Shown here: positions 54,040 through 64,000 of the stretch, piece after piece
How positions within the stretch are numbered: the first letter of the stretch is position 1
Layout: each line of letters begins with the position of its first letter
Source: Candidatus Alistipes faecigallinarum
Lineage (GTDB): Bacteria; Bacteroidota; Bacteroidia; Bacteroidales; Rikenellaceae
Reading direction: 5' to 3'
Assembly: GCA_019115605.1 (NCBI GenBank)
Contig: DXDG01000019.1
Coordinates: forward strand, 1 to 64,000
DNA: 64,000 nt
Program-made: the position numbers and the translations under genes
Notes under the pieces: model-generated
What the model was told of the DNA's origin: nothing
The model's input: only the letters and a program-made list of their open reading frames with translations
Database searches by the model: none

Positions 54040-55449
54040 TCAGGCGTGGTGTTTGTGGCGTTCGAGCCCCTCGGGCAGCGGCAGCGAGAGGCGTGAGAAG
54101 CTGATGGCGGCCCCCGCGAAGGCGAAGCATCCGGCGAGCATCAGGGCCGTGTGGGTGCTGTTCTCGGGGACGATGTGGAAGAGCAGGGCCATCAGCGCGG
54201 CGCCGGTGGTCTGCCCCACGAGGCGGGCCGTGGCGAGCATGCCGCTGGCCGATCCGCTGCGCTCGGGGGGTGCCGAGGCGATGAGGATGCTGTTGTTGGG
54301 CGACTGGAAGAGTCCGAAGCCGGCGCCGCAGAGCACCAGGCGCCAGACGATCTCGAAGTCGGTGGGGTGCTCGGGCAAGAAGGCCAGCAGGAAGAGCCCT
54401 GCGGTCATGGCCAGCAGTCCCACGCCGCCGAGCAGTCCGGCGTGCACCCTTTCGATGAGCATGCCGGCCACGGGGGCGACGACCATGATGACGGCGGGCC
54501 ATGCCGTGAGCAGCAGTCCGGTGCTCACGTCGTCGTAGCCGCAGGCGTGCTGCAGGTAGAAGGGCAGGGCGACCAGGGCGAGCATCTGCCCGAGGAACGA
54601 GCAGATCGACGTGGCCACCGAGACCGAGAAGATCGGGATGCGCAGCAGGTCGAACGGCAGGATGGGATACTCCTCGCGCAGCTGGCGGCGGATGAAGAGG
54701 TAGCCGATCAGGAGCAGCGCCGCGACGCCTGCGGCGATGATGCGCAGATCCACGCCGTGGGAGTATCCCTCGACGGAGGCCATGAGCAGTCCGAAGGTGA
54801 GGGCGTTCATCACGGCGTCGCGCCAGTCGAAGCGGTGGTCGCGCACGCGGACGGGATTCTGGGGCAGGTGGCGGTAGCTCAACACGAGGGCCGTGATTCC
54901 CACGGGGATGTTCACGGCGAAGAGCCACGGCCAGTCGGCCGCGGCGAGCACGCCGGCGGCGAGTGTCGGCCCGGCGACCGACGAGACGGCGACGACGGTG
55001 GCGTTGATGCCCATGCCGCGGCCGAGCTGGCTGCGGGGGTAGATCACGCGGATGAGGGTGGTGTTTACCGACGTTACGGCGGCGGCGCCGAAGCCCTGGA
55101 AGATGCGGCCGGCGACGAGTGTTCCGAGCGACTGCGAGAGGGCGCAGCCCACCGAGGCGGCGGTGAAGAGCGCCAGACCGCCGATGTAGACCTTGCGGTA
55201 GCCGATCAGGTCGCCCAGGGCCGAGAAGGAGAGCAGCGAGACCATGATGGCCAGCTGGTAGGCATTGACGATCCAGATCGAGTCGGCCGAGGAGATGCCG
55301 AGGGCGCGGGAGATGGTCGGCAGGGCGACGTTGGCGATTGTCGAGTCGATGACCGAGAGCGAGACGCCGAACGCCACGGCCAGAATGGCCCAGAGCCGGC
55401 GGGGCATCGGTATGCCGTCGGCGACGGGTATGTGCGGGGTTGCGGGCAT
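54040..55449 (-). CDS. MFS transporter, DHA2/EmrB-type efflux pump
   Basis: The protein (469 residues) has about 14 membrane segments, as in the DHA2 group, with WIVNAYQLAIMVSLLSFSALGDLIGYRKVYIGG between helices 2 and 3 and GRIFQGFGAAAVT following. It exports drugs or metabolites; substrate unknown. The TATCTTTG -7 box (55457-55464) leaves the ATG at 55449 without a leader; the ATG at 55407 would give about 40 nt and is a real alternative. It is followed by the S66 gene. Confidence 0.9.
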   Translation of the reverse strand: MPATPHIPVADGIPMPRRLWAILAVAFGVSLSVIDSTIANVALPTISRALGISSADSIWIVNAYQLAIMVSLLSFSALGDLIGYRKVYIGGLALFTAASVGCALSQSLGTLVAGRIFQGFGAAAVTSVNTTLIRVIYPRSQLGRGMGINATVVAVSSVAGPTLAAGVLAAADWPWLFAVNIPVGITALVLSYRHLPQNPVRVRDHRFDWRDAVMNALTFGLLMASVEGYSHGVDLRIIAAGVAALLLIGYLFIRRQLREEYPILPFDLLRIPIFSVSVATSICSFLGQMLALVALPFYLQHACGYDDVSTGLLLTAWPAVIMVVAPVAGMLIERVHAGLLGGVGLLAMTAGLFLLAFLPEHPTDFEIVWRLVLCGAGFGLFQSPNNSILIASAPPERSGSASGMLATARLVGQTTGAALMALLFHIVPENSTHTALMLAGCFAFAGAAISFSRLSLPLPEGLERHKHHA

Positions 55450-55456
55450 GGCGGCG

Positions 55457-55464
55457 CAAAGATA
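55457..55464 (-). promoter_or_regulatory. -7 box of the MFS/S66 operon
   Basis: On the minus strand the box reads TATCTTTG, only 8 bases before the first ATG. Confidence 0.65.
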
Positions 55465-55466
55465 CG

Positions 55467-55500
55467 AAAAAAACGGGAACCCGAGAAATCGGGTCCCCGC
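55467..55500 (-). terminator. Terminator of the small membrane protein gene
   Basis: ACCCGA/TCGGGT around GAAA (55479-55494), extended by GGG/CCC outside, is followed on the minus strand by T7. It separates the small gene from the MFS promoter. Confidence 0.78.
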
Positions 55501-55570
55501 CACACAACTATTGTCGGGAGGTGCCGGCGGCCGGTAAGAGAGCCTCCGGGTCTCCGCGCGGTTGAACTTT

Positions 55571-55783
55571 TTATTTTAAAGGTTGTGGGTTCTCGCTCTC
55601 ATTGACATCCGTCCGTTTTCTTCCCGACCCGCACAGGACTCCCGTGCAGAGCAGCAGCAGCCAGACCGGCAGGCTTCCGGTCATCCCGGCTTCGGGGAAG
55701 AGCAGCCGCGAGGCCACATGCAAGCCGAGGGCGAACGCTGCGAGGACGAGTGCCAGCGTATGCAGGAGGGTTTCGATTTTCAT
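55571..55783 (-). CDS. Small two-helix membrane protein
   Basis: The 70-residue product has two hydrophobic segments (about 6-28 and 38-52) and a charged polar tail (SGRKRTDVNESENPQ). The ATG at 55783 lies about 24 nt after the start of a complete promoter and is followed by a terminator, which argues that it is a real monocistronic gene despite its size. Function unknown. Confidence 0.72.
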   Translation of the reverse strand: MKIETLLHTLALVLAAFALGLHVASRLLFPEAGMTGSLPVWLLLLCTGVLCGSGRKRTDVNESENPQPLK

Positions 55784-55813
55784 GTCAAAAGTCGGGTTTT
55801 CGTTCGGGTATTG

Positions 55814-55845
55814 CAAAGATAAGCGGAAAAAATCCGAGAAACAAA
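55814..55845 (-). promoter_or_regulatory. Promoter of the small membrane protein gene
   Basis: On the minus strand TTTG (55842-55845) and TATCTTTG (55814-55821) are exactly 20 bases apart. Confidence 0.85.
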
Positions 55846-55976
55846 TATTTTTTGTTGTTTTTCGATAAAATATTTTCGTAATACGTTTTAGCAGGCTCGC
55901 GCACAGGGGCATGTGGCCCGGTGAAGGGGCGGTTCGGTCCGAAAGCCGGCCGGCGGGGGCGCCGTTTCGAACGGAA

Positions 55977-56006
55977 GCAGCGGGGCCCGGAAACGGGCCC
56001 CGCTGC
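55977..56006 (-). terminator. Terminator of the prenyl synthase operon
   Basis: The 13-bp perfect arms GCAGCGGGGCCCG (55977-55989) and its complement (55994-56006) flank GAAA. The position, 24 bases after the last gene, fits the end of the operon. T-tract is weak. Confidence 0.7.
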
Positions 56007-56029
56007 AGGTATGGCGGAATTGCGTGCGG

Positions 56030-57175
56030 TCAGACCTTGAGGTAGATCCGCTGCCGGTCGAGGAAGCGGAGCAGCAGCCAGCAGCAGGCGATGTAGCCGA
56101 TGCTCAGCACGACGGCCCCCGCCTCGGGCGGGAGTTTGGCGGCGAGGCCTCCGACGAAAAACTTCGAGGTGTAGGAGAAGCTGATGATCTGCTGTCCGAG
56201 GTAGATGGTGATCGAATTGACGCCGATGACCTTGAAGAAATAGGTCCAGCGGCGCCACTGCCTTACGTCGATCAGGTAGTAGAACAGGGCGAACATGCCG
56301 AGCGAGTAGCCGCCGGCGGCGCAGACGAAGGAGCCGTTCCAGAGGCTCTTGTTGATCGGCTGCCAGCAGTTCCAGAGCAGCGCCGCGAGGACGAGCAGCA
56401 CGGCGGCGCCGGCCATCGTGAGGGCCTTGCGCGCACCGCTCGTGCGCGGCTCCTCGCGGCGGACGTAGGCGCCGGTGAACATGCCCAGCAGGGCGGTTAC
56501 GATGGCCGGGAGGGTGCTCAAAATCCCCTCCGGATCGAAACCGTCGAGATAGAGGTGCGCGGGCATGATCGAACGGTCGATATAACCCACGATGTTGCCC
56601 TCGATGGTCAGCGGTCCGGCTCCTGCGGCGTCGGGCGCCGGGACGAACTGCAGCACGAGGCTGTATGCGGCCAGCAGCACCACGGCCGCGGCGATGCGTA
56701 CGCGGCAGCTGCCGTAGGTGTAGATCAGCGCGGCGAACATCCACGCCAGGCCGATGCGCCCCAGCACGCTCGGCAGCCGCAGCGTGTCGAAATGGAGCTG
56801 GAAGAGTCCGTTGTAGACCAGTCCGAGCAGGACGAGCGTGAGGCCGCGGCGGATGACCTTCGCGGTGATGCGCGCGTCGGAGAGCCCCCGGGCGCGCTGC
56901 TTGGCCAGCGAGAAGGGGAACGAGACGCCGGCGATGAAGAGGAAGAGCGGGAAGATCGTGTCATGGTGGAAGAATCCGTCCCACTCGGCGTGTCCCATCT
57001 GTGCGGCCATCCAGTCGGAGAAGGCTCCGGGCCAGAGGCGGCAGAAGGCCGCGACGAGCCCGGCGAAGCCCATGATGAAGAACATGTCGAAGCCGCGCAG
57101 CGTGTCGAGCGAGAGCAGGCGCTGCGGCGCTGCGGCGGAGGTTTCCGGGGCGGTGTTTCGGTCGGTGCGGTTCAT
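56030..57175 (-). CDS. DUF5009/HGSNAT-like acyltransferase membrane protein
   Basis: The 381-residue protein opens with LLSLDTLRGFDMFFIMGFAG and has about ten membrane segments, with HHDTIFPLFLFIAGVSFPFS and GVNSITIYLGQQI, as in heparan-alpha-glucosaminide N-acetyltransferase-like proteins of Bacteroidetes. Such proteins transfer acetyl groups across the membrane; the acceptor here is unknown. It starts seven bases after the U32 stop. Confidence 0.82.
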   Translation of the reverse strand: MNRTDRNTAPETSAAAPQRLLSLDTLRGFDMFFIMGFAGLVAAFCRLWPGAFSDWMAAQMGHAEWDGFFHHDTIFPLFLFIAGVSFPFSLAKQRARGLSDARITAKVIRRGLTLVLLGLVYNGLFQLHFDTLRLPSVLGRIGLAWMFAALIYTYGSCRVRIAAAVVLLAAYSLVLQFVPAPDAAGAGPLTIEGNIVGYIDRSIMPAHLYLDGFDPEGILSTLPAIVTALLGMFTGAYVRREEPRTSGARKALTMAGAAVLLVLAALLWNCWQPINKSLWNGSFVCAAGGYSLGMFALFYYLIDVRQWRRWTYFFKVIGVNSITIYLGQQIISFSYTSKFFVGGLAAKLPPEAGAVVLSIGYIACCWLLLRFLDRQRIYLKV

Positions 57176-57182
57176 GGCGTAT

Positions 57183-58448
57183 CTATTCGGTTTGGGTGTT
57201 CTGCGGGGTGGCCTCGACGAACTTGCAGAGCTGGTCGCCGCGGCGTACGATGCCCGGGGTGCGGATGGCGCAGAGCTGGCCCTGGAGCACCTGCTGCGTC
57301 GGGTTTCCGTCGGGGCCGTGCAGCTCATCGAGACGCTGCTCGGCGACGCCCGTCGTGGGGCCCAGGAAGAAGATCTCCTCGCCGACGGACAGCGGCGCCG
57401 CCTCGACGAGCACTTCGGCGACCGAGATCTTGCGGTAGAAGTTCGTAACCTTGCCCACGTAGACCTTGCGGCGCGTGGCCGAGGAGCCGTAGGCGGGGCT
57501 GTGCTCGACCGTCTGCCGCCCGGCGTAGTATCCCTCCCAGAATCCGCGGTTGAAGACCGTGCGGAGGCGCTCCTTGAGCGACGCGGCCAGCTCGGGCGTG
57601 TAGCGCCCTTCGGCGAGGGCGCGCAGCGCCTCGTCGTAGCTCTCGACGACGCGCTTGACATACTCCGCGCCGCGGGCGCGTCCCTCGATCTTGAGCACCC
57701 GCACGCCGGCGCCGACCATCCGGTCCAGGAAGTCGATCGTGCAGAGATCCTTCGGCGAGAGGACATACTGTCCGTCGATGTCGAGCTCGGCGCCCGTATC
57801 CTTGTCGCGCAGCGTATATTTGCGGCGGCACAGCTGGCGGCAGGCGCCGCGGTTGGCCGAGCAGCCCGTCTCGTGGAGCGAGAGGTAGCACTTGCCCGAG
57901 ATCGACATGCAGAGCGCGCCGTGGGCGAACATCTCGATCTGCACGAGCTCGCCGCGCGGCCCGCGGATGTCGTTCTCGACGATGCGGCGGTGGATTTCGG
58001 CGACCTGTTCGAGCGAGAGCTCGCGCGCCAGGACCACCGTGTCGGCCCACTGGGCGTAGAACTTCACCGCCTCGGAGTTCGAGATGTTGCTCTGTGTGGA
58101 GATGTGGACCTCCTGCCCGATGCGCCGGGCGTAGAGAATGGCGGCCATGTCGGTGGCGATGATGGCATCGACGCCCTCCTCCCTGGCGCGGTCGATGACG
58201 GCGTGCACCTCGGAGAGCTCGTCCTCATAGACCACCGTATTGACGGTCAGGTAGGTGCGGACTCCCGCGGCATGGGCCGTGGCGACGATCCGCGCCAGGT
58301 CGTCGAGCGTAAAGTTGGCTGCCGAGGCCGAGCGCATGTTGAGTTTCCCGACGCCGAAGTAGACGGCGTCGGCCCCGGCCTGGATGGCCGCGGCGAGCGA
58401 TTCGTAGGAGCCCACGGGGGCCATGATCTCGATGTCGGAACGTTGCAT
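57183..58448 (-). CDS. U32-family peptidase, TrhP-like
   Basis: The 421-residue protein opens IMAPVGSYESLAAAIQAGADAVYFGVG and has an internal Cys-rich segment (C180, C187, C196, C203, C207) that likely binds a cluster, with HGALCMSISGKC, as in YegQ/TrhP. E. coli TrhP takes part in uridine 34 hydroxylation of tRNAs. Gene order with prenyl synthase upstream is common in the phylum. Confidence 0.88.
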   Translation of the reverse strand: MQRSDIEIMAPVGSYESLAAAIQAGADAVYFGVGKLNMRSASAANFTLDDLARIVATAHAAGVRTYLTVNTVVYEDELSEVHAVIDRAREEGVDAIIATDMAAILYARRIGQEVHISTQSNISNSEAVKFYAQWADTVVLARELSLEQVAEIHRRIVENDIRGPRGELVQIEMFAHGALCMSISGKCYLSLHETGCSANRGACRQLCRRKYTLRDKDTGAELDIDGQYVLSPKDLCTIDFLDRMVGAGVRVLKIEGRARGAEYVKRVVESYDEALRALAEGRYTPELAASLKERLRTVFNRGFWEGYYAGRQTVEHSPAYGSSATRRKVYVGKVTNFYRKISVAEVLVEAAPLSVGEEIFFLGPTTGVAEQRLDELHGPDGNPTQQVLQGQLCAIRTPGIVRRGDQLCKFVEATPQNTQTE

Positions 58449-58461
58449 GGTGCGGCTCCCC

Positions 58462-59436
58462 CTATTTCTTGCGGCCCATCAGGCTCTCGGCATAGGCGCG
58501 CAGCTGCTGCGTGCGGGAGGTATCGACCGAGAGCGTGTCGAGAATCCCCAGCGCGCGGTCGAAGCGCAGCGAGATCTGCTGTTCGGTCAGGTGCCGGACG
58601 TCGAGCCGGTCGTAGACCTCCTTCACGGCGGCGATCTTCTCCGCGTCGGAGAGCGTGTCGTTGCGGTAGGTGTGGCGCAGGATCTCGCGCGTGGCCTCGT
58701 CGGCGCGGCTCATGGCCGTAACCATCAGGTAGGTCTGCTTGCCTTCGAGGATGTCGCCGCCGATGGCCTTTCCGAGCTCCGCCGCGTCGCCGTAGCTGTC
58801 CAGCAGGTCGTCCTGCAGCTGGAACGCGAGGCCCAGTTCGAGGGCGAAGCGCCGCAGCTTGCGGCAGTCCTCGTCCGAAGCGCCGCCGATCGTCGCGCCG
58901 ATCGTCGCGGCACCGGCCAGCAGCACCGAGGTCTTCAGCTCGATCATGTGCATGTAGTCCACGACCGAGACCTTGCGGCGGTGTTCGAAATCCATGTCGT
59001 ACTGCTGTCCCTCGCAGACGCCGAGCGCCATCTCGTTGAAGAGGGTCATCACCTGCGGCAGCAGGTGCGCCGGGACGCCGCCGAGCAGGCGGTAGGCGCA
59101 GATCAGCATGGCGTCGCCCGAGAGAATGGCCACGTTCTGCCCCCAGCGTGCGAAGACCGAGGGCTTGCCGCGCCGCACGGCCGCGTTGTCCATGATGTCG
59201 TCGTGCAGCAGGGTGAAGTTGTGGAACATCTCGATGGCGGCGGCGGCCGGCAGGGCTTGCTGCAGGTCGTCGGTGAACAGGCCGCACGCGAGCATCACGA
59301 GCATCGGTCTCAGCCGCTTGCCGCCCCCGGAGAGCGAGTAGCCGATGGGTGCGTAGAGCCGTTCGGGTTCAGCCGGGAGTTCGGTCTGCGCCAGGTAATT
59401 CTCAATGACGGAGAGGAGTTGCTCGTTGTTCTGCAT
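58462..59436 (-). CDS. Polyprenyl (FPP/GGPP-like) synthetase
   Basis: The 324-residue enzyme has both aspartate-rich motifs, DDIMD (79-83) and DDLLD (209-213), and the opening GGGKRLRP. It joins isoprenyl units; product length cannot be set from sequence. It is the first gene of a three-gene operon with a -7 box about 35 bases upstream. Confidence 0.94.
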   Translation of the reverse strand: MQNNEQLLSVIENYLAQTELPAEPERLYAPIGYSLSGGGKRLRPMLVMLACGLFTDDLQQALPAAAAIEMFHNFTLLHDDIMDNAAVRRGKPSVFARWGQNVAILSGDAMLICAYRLLGGVPAHLLPQVMTLFNEMALGVCEGQQYDMDFEHRRKVSVVDYMHMIELKTSVLLAGAATIGATIGGASDEDCRKLRRFALELGLAFQLQDDLLDSYGDAAELGKAIGGDILEGKQTYLMVTAMSRADEATREILRHTYRNDTLSDAEKIAAVKEVYDRLDVRHLTEQQISLRFDRALGILDTLSVDTSRTQQLRAYAESLMGRKK

Positions 59437-59470
59437 GTTTGTCTGGATGTGTTTTGGTCCGAATATGTCC

Positions 59471-59478
59471 CAAAAGTA
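59471..59478 (-). promoter_or_regulatory. -7 box of the prenyl synthase operon
   Basis: On the minus strand the box reads TACTTTTG. It lies close to the divergent ROK promoter. Confidence 0.65.
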
Positions 59479-59487
59479 GGAAAAAAC

Positions 59488-59518
59488 TTTGGAGTGGCCG
59501 AATTTTCCATTAACTTTG
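59488..59518 (+). promoter_or_regulatory. Promoter of the ROK kinase gene
   Basis: TTTG (59488-59491) and TAACTTTG (59511-59518) are 19 bases apart, giving a leader of about 30 nt. Confidence 0.8.
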
Positions 59519-59553
59519 ACAGATAAATTTTAACTTTTAACCTGAAACCTGCT

Positions 59554-60555
59554 ATGAAAAAACTTGCTATCGGCGTGGATATCGGCGGCATCAATACCGC
59601 TTTCGGTATGGTGGACGAAAACGGCGATCTTTATGCCGAGTCGGTCATCTCGACCAAGAAATACCCCTATGTGGACGACTATCCGGCCTATGTGCAGGAT
59701 CTGTGCGACGCCATGAAGGCCATGGCCCAGAGCCTCTCGTTCGACTACGAGCTGACGGGCATCGGCATCGGCGCGCCGAATGCCAACTACCACAAGGGTA
59801 CGGTCGAGAATCCCGCCAACCTCTGGAAGTTCCGCGAAGGGGATACCAATACGGACGAGTCGCGCCGCATCTTCCCGCTGGCCGACGATATTTCGAAGTG
59901 CTTCGGCGGTGTGAAGACGCTCATCACGAACGACGCCAACGCCGCGACGATCGGCGAGATGATCTACGGCAACGCCCGCGGCATGAAGGACTTCATCATG
60001 ATCACGCTCGGCACGGGTCTCGGCTCGGGTTTCGTGGCCAACGGCGAGATGATCTACGGACACGACGGCTTCGCCGGCGAATTCGGCCACATCATCGTCG
60101 AGCGCAACGGCCGCGAGTGCGGCTGCGGACGCCGCGGCTGTCTGGAGGCCTATGTCTCGGCAACGGGTATCAAGCGTACGGCCTTCGAGCTGATGGCCCG
60201 CATGACGGCCCCGAGCCGCCTGCGCAGCATCGCCTACGACGACTTCGACGCGTCGATGGTCTCGGCCGCTGCCGAGCAGGGCGATCCCGTGGCTCTCGAA
60301 GCCTTCCGCTTCACGGGCGAGATGCTCGGACGGGCGCTGGCCGACATCGTTACGGTAACCTCTCCGGAGGCGATCTTCCTCTTCGGCGGTCTGGCCAAGG
60401 CCGGCAAGCTGCTCTTCGAGCCCACGCAGTGGTACATGGAGGAGAACATGCTCTTCGTCTTCAAGAACAAGGTCAAGCTGCTGCCGAGCGGCATCCAGAA
60501 CAAGAACGCCGCCATCCTCGGTGCCTCGGCGCTGATCTGGCAGGACACGAAATAG
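59554..60555 (+). CDS. ROK-family sugar kinase (glucokinase-like)
   Basis: The 333-residue protein has the ATP-binding GVDIGGINT, TNDANAA, TLGTGLGSG, the substrate motif GFAGEFGHI and the ROK zinc motif CGCGRRGCLE. No N-terminal HTH is present, so it is a kinase rather than a repressor. It likely phosphorylates glucose or a related sugar from the alpha-glucan locus next to it, which runs toward it from the opposite strand. Confidence 0.92.
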   Translation: MKKLAIGVDIGGINTAFGMVDENGDLYAESVISTKKYPYVDDYPAYVQDLCDAMKAMAQSLSFDYELTGIGIGAPNANYHKGTVENPANLWKFREGDTNTDESRRIFPLADDISKCFGGVKTLITNDANAATIGEMIYGNARGMKDFIMITLGTGLGSGFVANGEMIYGHDGFAGEFGHIIVERNGRECGCGRRGCLEAYVSATGIKRTAFELMARMTAPSRLRSIAYDDFDASMVSAAAEQGDPVALEAFRFTGEMLGRALADIVTVTSPEAIFLFGGLAKAGKLLFEPTQWYMEENMLFVFKNKVKLLPSGIQNKNAAILGASALIWQDTK

Positions 60556-60591
60556 CCCTTTCCGCGAGGGCCGTCGGGCCTTCGGAAATCG

Positions 60592-60627
60592 AAAAAGGAG
60601 CGCTCCCCTGCGGGAGCGCTCCTTTTT
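60592..60627. terminator. Bidirectional terminator
   Basis: The 16-bp arms AAAAAGGAGCGCTCCC (60592-60607) and its complement (60612-60627) flank CTGC and end with T runs on both strands, between ROK and GH97. Confidence 0.92.
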
Positions 60628-60671
60628 TCGTGCCGTTGCGCGAGCCGTTGCGGCAGGCAGCCGGGCGGTTG

Positions 60672-62882
<2,211 letters not shown>

Positions 62883-64000
62883 TTATCGGTTCGAAGAGCG
62901 TTTGAATTCGACGACAAGGGCCTGGCGGGGGCCTACGACGGTTTGGTCATCCGGCTCGCAGGCCTCGCCGGTGAGGACGTTGCGGCCCTCGCGGAGGCCG
63001 TCTGCGATCTCGGCGTAGTGCGACCAGGGGATCTGCTTCCGGCCGCGCGAGTTGTTGATGAAGATGAATACCGCGTCGGTGTCGTCGTAACGGAAGTAGG
63101 CGTAGGTGTTGTCGCGCGAGAGGAAGTGCATCGTGCGGCCGTTGTGGATCACGGGCTTGGTCCGGCGCCACTGGAAGAGCCGCTGTGCATGGTCGAAGAG
63201 CTCCTTGTCGAGCCCCGTGCGACCCTCGGCCGTGAAGAGGTTACGCTCGTCGCCGGCCCAGCCGCCCGGGAAATCGACGCGCAGACCGCCGTGTCCCTGC
63301 GAGAGGTCCTTCGAGGTGAACATCATCTCGTCGCCGGCGAAGACCTGCGGGATGCCGCGCATCGTGGCGAGCATCGTCATGACGAGCTTCAGCCGCTCGG
63401 GATTCTTGCGCACGACGTCGCCGATGCGCTCCGTGTCGTGGTTTCCGGCGAAGATCATCATCTTCGAGAGGTCGTGGTAGACGAAGTCGTGCGACAGACA
63501 GTCGTAGATGCGCGTCATCCCCTCGCCCCAGCGGAGCGAGTCGGTCGGCAGCGCGCGGCAGATGGCCTCCTGCAGCGGGAAGTCCATGATCGACGGGAGG
63601 TGCGAGTCGAAGCCGTCCTTGTTTTCGTTGCCGCCCTGCCAGTAGGCCAGCTGCGGGATCGACGAGGTCCAGCACTCGCCCACGATGTTCAGCCCGGGGT
63701 ACTCGCGCAGTACGGCGGCGCACCACTCGCTCATCGGGCCCTTCTCGTTATAGGGATAGGTATCGACGCGGAATCCGTCCAGGCCGGCATACTCGGTCCA
63801 CCAGACGGCCCACTGCTGGAAGTAGCGCAGCACATAGGGGTTGTCGAGGTTCATGTCGGGCATCGAGGGGACGAACCAGCCGCTCTCCTGCAGGTTGAGG
63901 TCGTATTTCGAGGCGTTGGGGTCCATGTTCGTCGAGAAGCAGACGTTCGTGGCGGTGTACTCGGGGAACTGGTGGATCCAGTCCTCGAAGGGCAGGTCGC
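62883..64000 (-). CDS. GH13 alpha-amylase family protein, cut by the window edge
   Basis: The C-terminal about 370 residues are present; the gene runs past position 64000. GH13 motifs are intact: DGFRVDTY (nucleophile Asp), IVGECW (acid Glu) and AGNHDTERIG (transition-state Asp). The ending resembles neopullulanase/SusA or cyclomaltodextrinase-type enzymes. It lies in front of the GH97 gene, as in starch loci. Whether a SusC/D pair follows cannot be seen here. Confidence 0.9.
   Translation of the reverse strand, partial: DLPFEDWIHQFPEYTATNVCFSTNMDPNASKYDLNLQESGWFVPSMPDMNLDNPYVLRYFQQWAVWWTEYAGLDGFRVDTYPYNEKGPMSEWCAAVLREYPGLNIVGECWTSSIPQLAYWQGGNENKDGFDSHLPSIMDFPLQEAICRALPTDSLRWGEGMTRIYDCLSHDFVYHDLSKMMIFAGNHDTERIGDVVRKNPERLKLVMTMLATMRGIPQVFAGDEMMFTSKDLSQGHGGLRVDFPGGWAGDERNLFTAEGRTGLDKELFDHAQRLFQWRRTKPVIHNGRTMHFLSRDNTYAYFRYDDTDAVFIFINNSRGRKQIPWSHYAEIADGLREGRNVLTGEACEPDDQTVVGPRQALVVEFKRSSNR

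Overview
The window looks like part of the chromosome of a GC-rich member of the Bacteroidales, most likely Alistipes or a close relative (inference). The support is a SusC/SusD pair, many lipoproteins with Bacteroidetes-type lipoboxes, the Bat operon, a degenerate EF-G paralogue of the Bacteroides EF-G2 type, a MurA with Asp in place of the fosfomycin-target Cys, and TAnnTTTG -7 promoter boxes (sometimes with TTTG about 20 bases upstream) in front of many genes. No insertion sequence, prophage, CRISPR array or rRNA was seen. One tRNA (Thr, CGT) and the RNase P RNA gene are present.

Layout. 1-2288: one small AT-rich lipoprotein gene, then about 1.8 kb without a convincing gene that holds a terminator, a long near-perfect palindrome, a 28-bp tandem repeat and a long leader for the next operon. 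2289-10184: a polysaccharide utilisation locus (PUL) with SusC, SusD, a GH18 endo-beta-N-acetylglucosaminidase-like lipoprotein and two DUF1735 lipoproteins carrying LamG-like and discoidin-like domains. It resembles the N-glycan loci of Bacteroides. A DUF4838 glycosidase-like gene (10311) follows on the same strand, then a Crp/Fnr regulator on the other. 13604-20577: four lipoprotein genes read together: a metzincin-type metalloprotease, two large proteins sharing an unnamed C-terminal module, and a fimbrillin-like protein broken by one extra G in a run of seven. 20675-23594: GH36 alpha-galactosidase and rnpB, both on the minus strand. 23696-30849: aldehyde dehydrogenase and a MoxR/DUF58/Bat operon with a rearranged gene order.

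30960-38589 is a plus-strand run: UvrD-like helicase, GT2 glycosyltransferase, endonuclease III, a DHH phosphoesterase, a LysR regulator and a YeiH-type exporter with palindromic sites between the last two. 38668-46395 holds acetyltransferases, tRNA-Thr, a CstA-family transporter, thymidine kinase, murA, rpmH and a DUF4924 protein. 46427-59436 is mostly minus strand: PiT-type phosphate transporter, EF-G2-like factor, M24 aminopeptidase, S66 carboxypeptidase with an MFS exporter, a small membrane protein with a complete promoter, and a DUF5009-like acyltransferase, U32 peptidase and prenyl synthase operon. 59554-64000 holds a ROK sugar kinase and the end of a Sus-like alpha-glucan locus (GH97, then a GH13 cut by the window edge).

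Taken together, the window gives the cell host-glycan and alpha-glucan foraging, an unusual surface protease/adhesin locus, and housekeeping genes. The least explained parts are the 13604-20577 surface cluster and the repeat-rich region at 610-2288.
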